From Massospora cicadina (taxonomy: Eukaryota; Entomophthoromycota; Entomophthoromycetes; Entomophthorales; Entomophthoraceae): a DNA stretch of 64,000 nucleotides. The notes under the pieces are model-generated. The model did not search any database. It was not told the origin of the DNA and saw only the letters and a program-made list of their open reading frames with translations. A program made the translations under genes and the position numbers. Position 1 is the stretch's first letter, and the number at the start of each line of letters is the position of its first letter. The stretch is taken from positions 1 through 64,000 of the forward strand of contig JAKSZP010010617.1 in NCBI GenBank assembly GCA_022478985.1. The letters run 5' to 3'. This document shows positions 56,040-64,000 of this stretch, piece after piece.

Positions 56040-56791
56040 TGTTAAACATTTTCCCTAACAGCTGCAAATGAATAATGTTATGGGTCAAAAATAGCCAAAA
56101 AGGGGAATTGTCAGACATTTTCAAGTTGTCAATACTAATACTAATTATGCAAATGATACTAACAATAATATCAGCCAAAAGACCCTGGACAACTCTTGAT
56201 GGATCCCCATGAATTGTGGTAAATTTTTTAAATGCAAAATGGGCAAATAACTTGAAATTATAAAATTGGATTCCTCTGCTCATGCGGCATAACTGTGACA
56301 TCAATCAAATGGTCCTTCCCCTTCCACCTATCGATTATTACAACACCTATGTTGAGACCACCCCTTTTTATAGGCGTGGTGGGGGTCCCAAAAAGTGAAA
56401 TTATTTTATCAAGTGGTGATTGGTTAAAATATATTAAATCATTACTGAATGGGTACATTATGCCCCAAAATACCTTCCCATCTGTCAACAGCCAAAGTAA
56501 TCCAAATTCCCGAGATCTGATAGGATAAAATTTATATCCTAATTCAGAATGAGTCTAAGCTATTCTGAATGCTACACTGAAACCCTTCAAACCTTGATAT
56601 CTGCAATAGTTAAAATACTGAGCATTAGTATTGAAACAAACACTTTTCTCCCTAACCCGTGCCCAAATAAAAACTTAAACAGCTCAATCTTTGCTTGTAT
56701 AAAAATAGTAACAATTTAATTTTTAATTTATTTTTGTAGATATCCAGCAGCGTTCAGCACCTATGAGCCAAAAACGTCACTGGATCCCACA
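56040..56791 (+). repeat. 5' LTR of element B
   Basis: 752 bp, starts TGTTAAACATTTTCCC and ends GGATCCCACA. It aligns with the element A LTR, including the internal AAAAAGGGGAA stretch at 56097-56107. Confidence 0.78.
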
Positions 56792-56806
56792 AATTGGTGC
56801 TCACTA
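56792..56806 (+). other. Primer-binding site of element B
   Basis: AATTGGTGCTCACTA directly after the LTR, identical to that of element A. Confidence 0.65.
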
Positions 56807-56847
56807 CATGAGCCACCCTGTATAACTAAATTTTATTTATCAACAAA

Positions 56848-58990
56848 ATGGAAGGCGCATCAGCTGAAAGTGTTCCTAGCTGGGTAAAAAGTGGCAATGG
56901 GGCAGAAGAAGACCGTATGGATAGCCCCCAGAATTGTCATTTGGAGGTGAATATTTTAAACAAATCCTGATACCAGTGTCCCATCGCCTTACCTGGCCTG
57001 CAGCTGAAGTAGTGAGAGATCTAACGCATGGCATACTAAACCCTGGCGATATTGCTTCCTGAGAAAGAGGTTCTTCTGTAGAGTACCATCTTATGTACCT
57101 CTATGAAACTCAAATACTTCCAGATGCTTATATCCAGCTTACCAATTCAACTACCTTTGTCCGCAATTTTGGTATCCTGCTTTGTTTCATATGATACACC
57201 TATTAGCTGCCCTTCATGAAGAGCTACATCAACACCTAGCAAACCATGATGCTCTAAGATTAGCTTATGAGAAATTATATTAACTGACCTCTGAACATAT
57301 TGAAACAGCTAAATCTGGTCTAGAGCAAACCGCAAATTCATTATTCAATTGCATGAGCGGCTCATCACCATGGATACTGGGGTAGTAAAGTATGTAGAGG
57401 AGGCTATGAAGATTTTCTGTGATGAGTTACACGCCTCCACCCCTAGAACCCGCTCTCTACTTGAGGAGTTTTCTAAAAGACTTGAAAAGCATGAAGAGCA
57501 ACTCACCGCGACCTTTTGGCACATGCAACCACCCCTCAACCTGGGGATGAACAACGTGTGGCTGTGGTGGAGCGGCAATTATCTCAAGCCTTGTAACGTG
57601 TTGAGGAGCTTGAGAGCCGTTTATTGCATGAACCTTCTATGACTACCTCGGGTCTAGTGGCTGAGGTTGCTCAACTGTAAAAGGAGCTATCCCTTAAAGC
57701 TTCTCTTGAAAATACAAAATACTTATCCCACCAAATTAGCAAATGTGAAAATGAAGTTCAAGGGTTCAAAACCTCACTTGAAGGGCCCGCTCTGTTGAAG
57801 GATGCTCATGGTTTGTTGACAGAAGTTGAGCGTAGCTATGAACAGCTTAAGGGGGATGTACTGTTACAAAGCCCCCATACACGTGATGATGAAGGGTATA
57901 CGCAGATGAAAGAGGAGCTTAAATCCCACGTGGGGGTGGTGGAAGTTGACCACCAAAACCTAAGCTCCCTTGTGTCACAACTCTGTTTTAGAGTCAAGGC
58001 ATTGGAGAGTTAGATTGAAGAAATAGAAACTTAAAACATGGGGATGGAAGTTCAATTGGCTCTACGTGAGTCCGCTTACCAAAGATCCATCACCGCCATG
58101 AAAACCAAGCTTAAAGCTATACAAGACCAGCTTGATCACCTCTCTCACTCTTTAGATTAGTTGGACCTTCGCTCAGAAACCACAGGGACTTATGCACCTG
58201 CAATTTATACCCTCTCTGGAGGTAACCATGGTTCATTTAAATAAACTTTTAAGGACAAGTTCATCCCTGACGAGGGCAGCATTGCTTCGCTTTTATATGT
58301 TTTGAAGCTGCTATGGGAGGGGCGACTGATCACCAGAAGGTCAAACACATCCTCTCTCTTGTTTAAGTCGCTTGGCCCAGGAGGTGATGGTCCCCTATAT
58401 GGATGCTCTTAGCACCTGGACCGAGGTCAAGGAGGCCCTCATTAACGAGTTTGGCTCATTAAAAAAGCTTAAGCATGAAGAAGCAAGCGTTCATGAACAT
58501 TAGCATAAGAAGAGGAGAGTCAGTGGTTGCCTTTGCAGAACGGTTCTATATTGAAGCGCAGACATTGTTAACTTCTAAGATGTTGACCCTGAATGACGCT
58601 GTTGCTGCTATCCTGACTGAGTTGGCATCTCACTCTACTTTGGTGATGCATAAAACTTTTGTCAAACGCTATTTCTGCTACATCCTTGATATAAAAGAAT
58701 CTCCATTAGATGTTGCTGACTTCCACAAGCTTGAAGTACCTCGTGGAATAGTATCCCTACCTCATGTTCTGACCATTAAAGATCAAAAGTTTAAGCCTCA
58801 GGTCCTGGCCATTGAAGACAAAAAGGAGGCCCTTCAAGTTATGAGCCCTGAAGAAAAAAACTGAAAACCAAGTGGCCTGAACGCCCTCAGTTTGCATACT
58901 GCAACAAGTTTGGATACCATGAGGCTGTGTGCTGGAAAAAGAAAACTGACACTGAGGAGCAGGAGCAGGTAAAAGAGATTTCAACGTAGG
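56848..58990 (+). pseudogene. gag of element B with long coiled-coil-like N-terminus
   Basis: Starts MEGASAESVPSW at 56848. From about 57200 to 58170, in several frames, come Glu/Leu/Lys-rich heptad-like stretches (TRSLLEEFSKRLEKHEEQL; MKEELKSHVGVVEVDHQNL). The gag core follows at 58390-58720 (WTEVKEALINEFG; SVVAFAERFYIEAQTLL). A zinc-knuckle relic, FAYCNKFGYHEAVCW, lies near 58900; its first Cys is now Phe. In-frame stops are frequent. The extra N-terminal kilobase is absent from element A. Confidence 0.7.
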
Positions 58991-59289
58991 GATAGGCACC
59001 CCTATTGCTGACAAATCACATGTGCTTGTCTCATTTCCTCAAATTATGCCATTACTCTTGATGAAAATACCCTTGGGGATGAATCCAAGGGGTTACAATT
59101 ATGGTTACTATGTATTAGGAGTACCTGCTGAAGAGGAGGTCCCTGATTGTTTAAACGCTTGAGGTTTGGACGCGACCACCATACCTGAGGATACATATCT
59201 CAGGAAAGTTTTAGGGTGTCCTGTGGTTATCAATACCGCCAGCGACGCAGATCAGCTCCTATCTTGTTTAATTCTCCTCTCCAGCGAGG

Positions 59290-59700
59290 TCACACCATGA
59301 AGTCCATCTTGGGTAGTTACCCCAAGAAAGCTCACAAACTAACCTCCACCTTCCTTCTCAAGGGGTCCTAGCTCTGTCTCCTAACTTTGGGGGGAACACT
59401 CACTAAGGTGGAAGTGGTTATTCAAAAAGTCCAGGTGATGTCCATCCAGGATACTGGTTCCACGGTGAGCATAATCTCTTCAAAACTGATGAAAAAGATA
59501 AAGCTGGCGCCTGACTTGTAGTACAATCAAGAGTTTGGAACCGCAGGCCTGAACAAAACTCAGGCCATAGGCACATACTCTTCCCTTCCCTTTCAAATTG
59601 GGAAGCTTATTCTAATGGCCCCTTCAGTGGCCTTGGACAACAACATCTATGATATGCTCATAGGTACTCAGTTTATAATCAAATTTTAGTGAATCATTAA
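59290..59700 (+). pseudogene. Protease of element B
   Basis: Retroviral-type aspartic protease. SIQDTGSTVSIISSKLMKK near 59450-59505 holds the active-site DTGS. YDMLIGTQFI near 59650 is the second conserved loop. One stop lies between them (at the Glu of APDLEY in element A). It processes the polyprotein. Confidence 0.78.
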
Positions 59701-59829
59701 CATAAAGCATAGTTTTTTTCGTTAGTCAATTGTGAAGTTCCTTTAGTTTTATCCAATAAAGATCCCAGAAAGAACGAGTACTCTTTTCTGGTTTAGTACC
59801 CATTTTCCTCTTTACCTTTACATTATACC

Positions 59830-60260
59830 ACCGCAGGATGGAATAAAAAAATTTCCTGAATCAGTAGATGCTTGGGACAGTATACGTTTTATGCTGCAGA
59901 TGAGGTAGTGATTAAGCCGGGTGAACAAAGAGTGGTTAACACCAAGATCAACCTCCAAATCCCACACCACTGCTTGTTGCACCTCATGAGTATTGAGGGC
60001 GTTAGCCCCCTGGAGCCTCAGGTATTTCCTGGCGTTTTAGACCCGCCTACAAGAGGCCTATTACTCTTTTGTTGGGTAACCTCACCAACAAGGTCATAGT
60101 TGTAAGAAAACACCAGGATATTGGTAGAGGTTTGTTGGTCCCTGTGGAGGACATTAAACAAATTCACTCCATTGGCTCCAAGTTGGATATGGGCCTGCCA
60201 ACGGATAACCTGGTATGTACCTTACTCAATGTCCATATCTCGGATGAAGACCTCAACTGA
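59830..60260 (+). pseudogene. dUTPase-like domain of element B
   Basis: Frame 59872-60099 reads YTFYAADEVVIKPGEQRVVN then TKINLQIPHH, the N-terminal half of a trimeric dUTPase, then PLEPQVFPGVLDPPTRGLLL, the equivalent of GVIDxDYRG with catalytic Asp. After a one-base shift, 60069-60260 continues LTNKVIVVRKHQDIGRG then LLVPVEDIKQIHSI, the last strands. dUTPases hydrolyse dUTP to dUMP and keep uracil out of cDNA. It sits between protease and RT. The PRSG motif is not obvious (MSIEGV instead), so activity is doubtful even before the shift. Confidence 0.68.
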
Positions 60261-60269
60261 ACTTGAAAA

Positions 60270-61660
60270 AGTTCACACTCTATTGGAAGACTTTAGCGAC
60301 ATATTCTCCAAATCAGATAACAACTATGGCCACATGAAGGGCTAGTGCCACTCCATTGATGTGGGTTATTCCTGTCCCATTTAGTCAAAGCCTTACCGAA
60401 AATCAAAGGTGGAAGAACAGAAGATGAGGACAGAACCTAAGCAGTTATTAGACGCGTGTTTATTAGTTCCTTCACAAAGCCCTTGGTCTTCTCCCCTCTT
60501 GCTAATTAGAAAGAAGAACGGAGATCTTTGGATATTCATGGACTATCACAAGTTAAATAACCTTACAAAAAAGGATAGCTATCCTAGCCTCAGCAATGAC
60601 AACGCCCTGGCCCAACTCTCCGGCTCTATCTTCTTCTCCGCCATGAACTTGGCTATTGGCAAATAGACCTTTCTCCCGAGGACCAGGAGAAATATGCTCT
60701 CATTTGCAGTGAGGATCTTTTACAGCCCACCCATTTACCTCAAGGGTTATGTAATGCCCCTGAAACTTTCCAGCGTGCCATGGATCACATTATCGGGACC
60801 TAAAATTTAAGATGCATCATTGTCTATCTCGATGACATCTTAGCATTCTCTAAAACTTTTAACAAACATCTTGATCACCTGAAGGAGCTGTTTCAACGGT
60901 TATGTAAGTCAAATATTAAGTTGAAACCCTCAAAGTTACCTTCTTCCAAAGGAGATTAGATTTCCTTGGACACTCCATTTCCCAAGAAGGAATCCAACCC
61001 ATACAAGATAAGGTTAGAGCAATTGTAAAAATGCAGCCCCCTAAAGATCTTTGGGATATACAAGAGTTTATAGAGATTCTGGGGTATTATCATCAACTCA
61101 TCCCTAAGTTTGAACAGTTTAGTGAGCCCCTGGTCAGCCTATTGACTAAGAACACACCTTTCCAATGGAGCGCTGAACAGAAGGCCGCTTTTAAGACGTT
61201 GAAGCTTCAGCTACAAAAACGTCCTATCCTGAGGCATCCTGACTATGGAAAACCATTTATTTTGTTTACAGATGCCTCAGACTTTGCTGTTGAGGACATT
61301 TTAGAACAACTGGATGAAAACGGCGTTGATCATCCTGTATTTTATTTTATTAAGATGCTGTCAACGGCGGAACGCAACTACTGTGTAACAGAGAAGGAGC
61401 GCTTACTGTTCTGTTAGCTGTAAAGCACCACCGCCCTTTCATGTATGAGACCACTTTCACTGTGGTTACTGACCATGCTTAGTTTAAATGGCTACAAAAC
61501 ATGAAGGACCCTACTGGCAGGTTAGCCCTATGGGCTCTAAAGCTCCAGTATTACGATATGAATATTGAACACCATTCTGGGGCCCATCACATGAATGTTG
61601 ATGGGTTGACTCGGCTGCCCATCCTTCACTTGGATAACAGTGAGGTGGAGAGGTAACATG
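60270..61660 (+). pseudogene. RT-RNase H of element B, broken
   Basis: RT: SPWSSPLLLIRKKNGDLWIF near 60480, SAMNLA near 60640, then in another frame ICSEDLLQPTHLPQGLCNAP near 60710 and IVYLDDILAFSKTF near 60820. The connection domain follows from 61031. RNase H: LFTDASDFAVEDILEQLDE near 61265 and NYCVTEKERL near 61376; beyond a stop, the HHSGAHHMNVDGLTRLP segment near 61570-61620. All RT aspartates are readable. Confidence 0.85.
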
Positions 61661-62400
61661 ACCTCTTAATGACCCCCAATGACTGGGAGGATGAGGATGA
61701 GCCTGTCCAGAAGACGTTAGTCCGGCATTCCCATAACACCAAAGTGGAGAATGGGAAGTTGTATAAGCAGCTGGGGCAAAATGGTTGCCTTACCTTCAGC
61801 CCTCAGAACGCATACCTGCTATCCTAGAAGCACATTCCACTCTATGTCATGGAGGAGCAAAGAAACCTATGAGTGAATCAAGAATCGGTACTATTGGGAT
61901 GAAATTACGAACTATTGTGGATGTCTTGGAAGGATCCCTTACATGTAAGATGCAACCCGTTTTAAGACTAGGTACAGTATCAACCAACTTCTCAACAACC
62001 GTTCCACACCATCAGTTTGGATGTAGCAGGTTCCTTTGCTCAGATACTAGTGGAAAAAGATTTATTCTAGTAGCTATTAACCACTTTACTAAGTGGGTTG
62101 AAGAAGTGACTCTTCCTGCCCAAACGGCCAAGGCCACCGCCACCTTTAGACATCAAAACATTTTCACTCATCATGGCTGTCCTCAAGTACTACTCTGCGA
62201 CAATGGTAAGAACTTTGCCTCTAAAGTAGTCAAAATCCTGGCCACATCCATGGGATCCCAACAACCTTTCTCATCTCCATATAAACCCTCCACAAATGGG
62301 ACTGTTGAAAGAGCAAATGTAACCTTGGTTCTCATTCTATGAAAGATGGTATTCTCTGATCCTATTCACTGGAATCAATATCTACCAAGTGCTATCTCAC
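61660..62400 (+). pseudogene. Integrase of element B, truncated by a LINE
   Basis: The HHCC zinc region is partly visible (EAHSTLCHGG near 61830; LTCKM near 61940). ISLDVAGSF near 62005 contains the first catalytic Asp. FILVAINHFTKWVEEVTLP near 62070 and HGCPQVLLCDNGKNFAS near 62175 (second Asp) follow. NGTVERANV near 62300 contains the Glu. Homology with element A ends near 62400. Confidence 0.83.
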
Positions 62401-62439
62401 TGAGGAGAATAGTTTGCGCCCATGTTGGGGAGCAGTTGG

Positions 62440-63560
62440 GCAAGTAAGGTAAAGGGCACAGGTGGTGGCCCTGCGACATTCATAGTTCGCAACTGCCCTG
62501 GTGAATCCGGCGGAATAAACAAAAACAAAAAACTGACGGTAATCATTTTCTCCCAGAAATTTTAGCTTGTCAGGCGTGATGCAACCACTACATCAATACG
62601 CCACACTCTCAACCACTCTCGTTGGTGGAACACGGAGTATGGGTGTTCCTGGATATTCAGCAAATGGCGCTATGGGAAAAGTTTTGTTGGGATGTACACA
62701 TTAATTTCTTAAATGCGGTGTATGTCGCACCTCATTACATGACACGTGGTTGGCTGGATCTTGGTTTTGAGAGCAAGGAAGCAGCGGATGAAGCTGCTAT
62801 GGTGCGCGTTGTGATAGACCTCCCCAATGGGCAGCAGGTCGTCGAAACTAAGCACACCAGATGGACAAAATCAAACCAAATTTTTCTTACTTTTGACTTT
62901 CTGCCAACTACGGTCAAATGCGCCATACTAGAATAACTTTTGAAGGCCAGGATCGCCTTATATGGTGAAATACAATACTTCAAAATGCAACGCTTTAGCT
63001 AATGCCACAACTGTGCACTGGCAAAGCTATTGCAGTCCTAACCCCAGCTGAGGGGATAGCGCAGGAACTAATTCAAATCCCGCACACCACTTTTGTCAAT
63101 ATTGAGGGGCATGCCACCAACCCTTTCTGGGTCACCGTGGACTGCGCGCCTCCCATCTGTGCCCATTGTGATGCGTTTGGCCACAAGGCACACACCTGCC
63201 ACTCCAAGGAGGGCATCACATACCAATAGCATCCCTTGGCGGCTATGAACACCAGGGAGACCCACTATGAACCAACTGCCAATACAAAGGAGGCCTTCCC
63301 GTGGGGAGCACAAGGTTGCTACTTAGTAGTGCACCCTATATTCTCACAAGAGCAGAAGAAGGCCAAATAGGCCCGCAAGGCGGTGGCCAAGGAGGTGGCC
63401 AAGGTCGCCTCCGCTATCCCGCCCTCCCAACGCCAGGAGGACATTGAGACTTTTGTGGCAGAAGCAGCTTGGGAATCTCTCAACCAATCAGATTGGGATG
63501 CCCAAGCCAATTGGGCCGCCCAAAATGAAGTCCTAATGGGCGAGTCGATTTCACCTGACT
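62440..63560 (+). pseudogene. LINE ORF1 with zinc knuckle (copy 2e)
   Basis: N-terminal KGTGGGPAT near 62455. Frame 62622-62936: ALWEKFCWDVHINF, RGWLDLGFESKEAADEAA, QIFLTFDFLPTTVK. Frame 63002-63229: LCTGKAIAVLTP, then WVTVDCAPP and the canonical CX2CX4HX4C knuckle CAHCDAFGHKAHTC near 63155-63200. After two TAG stops an Ala/Gln-rich tail (AEAAWESLNQSDWDAQ) ends near 63558. Damage is light: two stops and a few shifts. Confidence 0.78.
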
Positions 63561-63899
63561 AATGCACCCAAGCCTCAATTGGAACTGATTTGGTCTCTAA
63601 CCTCCCTGCCAAAAAATCTAAATCAAGCATTGGTGCACCAAAAATGCACGCACCACAAAAATTTTGTTCTGCAGCGGGGAAACAAAAGAGTAAAGGCGAA
63701 AGCCAATGCAAACCCGACTTATAAAGTTATCCATTCATCTGACTATGTTTCTGCATGCACCTGAGGCGCTGAGAAGCGCTATGATGACCGAGAGATGGCT
63801 GAAGGGCTCAGGTGCCCTTCCCCTTGCACCTAAGGTGCGATGGGGGAGCCTTTACTTTAGGGATGTTGAACATTTCCAGACTCAAGGCCTCGCCATCCC

Positions 63900-64000
63900 A
63901 GGCTAGGAAACTGAGTTTTTTACAAAATAATTTACCCATGAATATCCTGGCCATCCAGGAGTCCCACTGTCTGCACGGTTCTGAGGATACATGGACAATC
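63900..64000 (+). pseudogene. LINE ORF2 endonuclease start (copy 2e, cut by window)
   Basis: LSFLQNNLPMNILAIQESHC then LHGSEDTWT, the first strand and catalytic-Glu segment (QESH) of the AP-type endonuclease. It equals MDILAIQETHCLQ of copy 2b near 14085. An ATG may lie just upstream; the rest is outside the window. Confidence 0.75.

Larger units (their letters stand above)
56040..62400 (+). mobile_element. dUTPase-type Ty3/gypsy element B
   Basis: Second member of the element A lineage, plus strand, inserted in element D at codons equivalent to LEAAMRVY of element C. Order: 5' LTR 56040-56791, primer-binding site 56792-56806, gag, protease, dUTPase-like domain, RT, RNase H, integrase. At about 62400 it is interrupted by a LINE, so its 3' end and 3' LTR would be outside the window. 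Stops and shifts show it is inactive. It preserves protease and the dUTPase-like domain better than element A. Confidence 0.87.
62401..64000 (+). mobile_element. LINE family 2, 5' part (copy 2e)
   Basis: LINE inserted in the integrase of element B, cut by the window end. ORF1 spans about 62440-63560 and ORF2 begins near 63900. It is the best-preserved family 2 ORF1 in the window. The left junction is approximate (62395-62410) and its target duplication would lie outside the window. Confidence 0.8.

Noticed and set aside
56109..56125. LTR start of element B at TGTCAGACATTTTC
   Set aside because: Alignment with the element A LTR shows this is internal; the homologous terminus TGTTAAACATT lies at 56040, giving 752 bp against 747 bp.
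58000..58200. Repeated in-frame TAG/TAA in element B gag suggesting reassigned stop codons
   Set aside because: Elsewhere the stops replace Glu codons found in element A, and the intact LINE RT frame ends at TAG; random decay explains them.
1..64000. CRISPR arrays, bacterial operons, rRNA genes
   Set aside because: No regularly spaced repeats, no bacterial gene layout and no rRNA signature seen; the content is eukaryotic retroelements.

Overview
This window is a eukaryotic repeat graveyard. I can support no host gene. Almost all coding signal comes from retrotransposons, mostly dead, lying in AT-rich sequence with no recognisable content. The combination suggests a fungus with a large repeat-rich genome: chromodomain-bearing Ty3/gypsy elements, Ty3/gypsy elements with a dUTPase-like domain, L1/Tx1-like LINEs with a CCHC-knuckle ORF1 and an apurinic-endonuclease (EN) plus reverse transcriptase (RT) ORF2, and tRNA-derived SINEs. 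The organism is an inference; no rRNA or host marker gene is present.

Layout. 1-775: 5' part of a LINE (family 2, minus strand). 988-3821: four short non-autonomous insertions, three of them SINE-like and one a 50-bp LINE tail, each flanked by target-site duplications (TSDs). 4018-10067: nearly complete LINE of family 1 (minus), decayed, with a perfect 17-bp TSD. 10440-15650: decayed family 2 LINE (minus). 16423-22869: second family 1 LINE (plus), inverted relative to the first, with an intact 892-codon RT frame. 24690-26485 and 26750-28565: two tail-to-tail copies of a third LINE family. 31800-35400: remnant of another LINE ORF2 (minus). 36143-42110: Ty3/gypsy chromovirus (minus), two 501-bp LTRs plus the tail of a second, tandem copy. 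42250-42900: another family 2 LINE 5' fragment. 44343-51907: complete dUTPase-type Ty3/gypsy element (minus), 5-bp TSD, with a solo LTR nested in its 3' LTR. 53490-56039: chromovirus remnant (plus). 56040-about 62400: second dUTPase-type gypsy element (plus) inserted into that remnant. About 62400-64000: family 2 LINE (plus) inserted in turn into the gypsy integrase and cut by the window end.

How the parts fit. The LINE proteins would work as a pair: ORF1 binds RNA through an RRM-like segment and a zinc knuckle, and ORF2 nicks the target and reverse transcribes. SINEs and very short 5'-truncated LINE tails look like products of the same target-primed machinery. The gypsy elements carry gag, protease (PR), RT, RNase H and integrase (IN). 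One lineage adds a chromodomain after integrase; the other has a dUTPase-like domain between protease and RT. The most unusual items are the dUTPase-like domain kept in two divergent gypsy copies, a 17-bp LINE-tail insertion with a 16-bp TSD, a 375-bp in-frame duplication in one LINE ORF1, frame breaks shared by both family 1 LINE copies, and a tRNA-like segment in the chromovirus 3' region.
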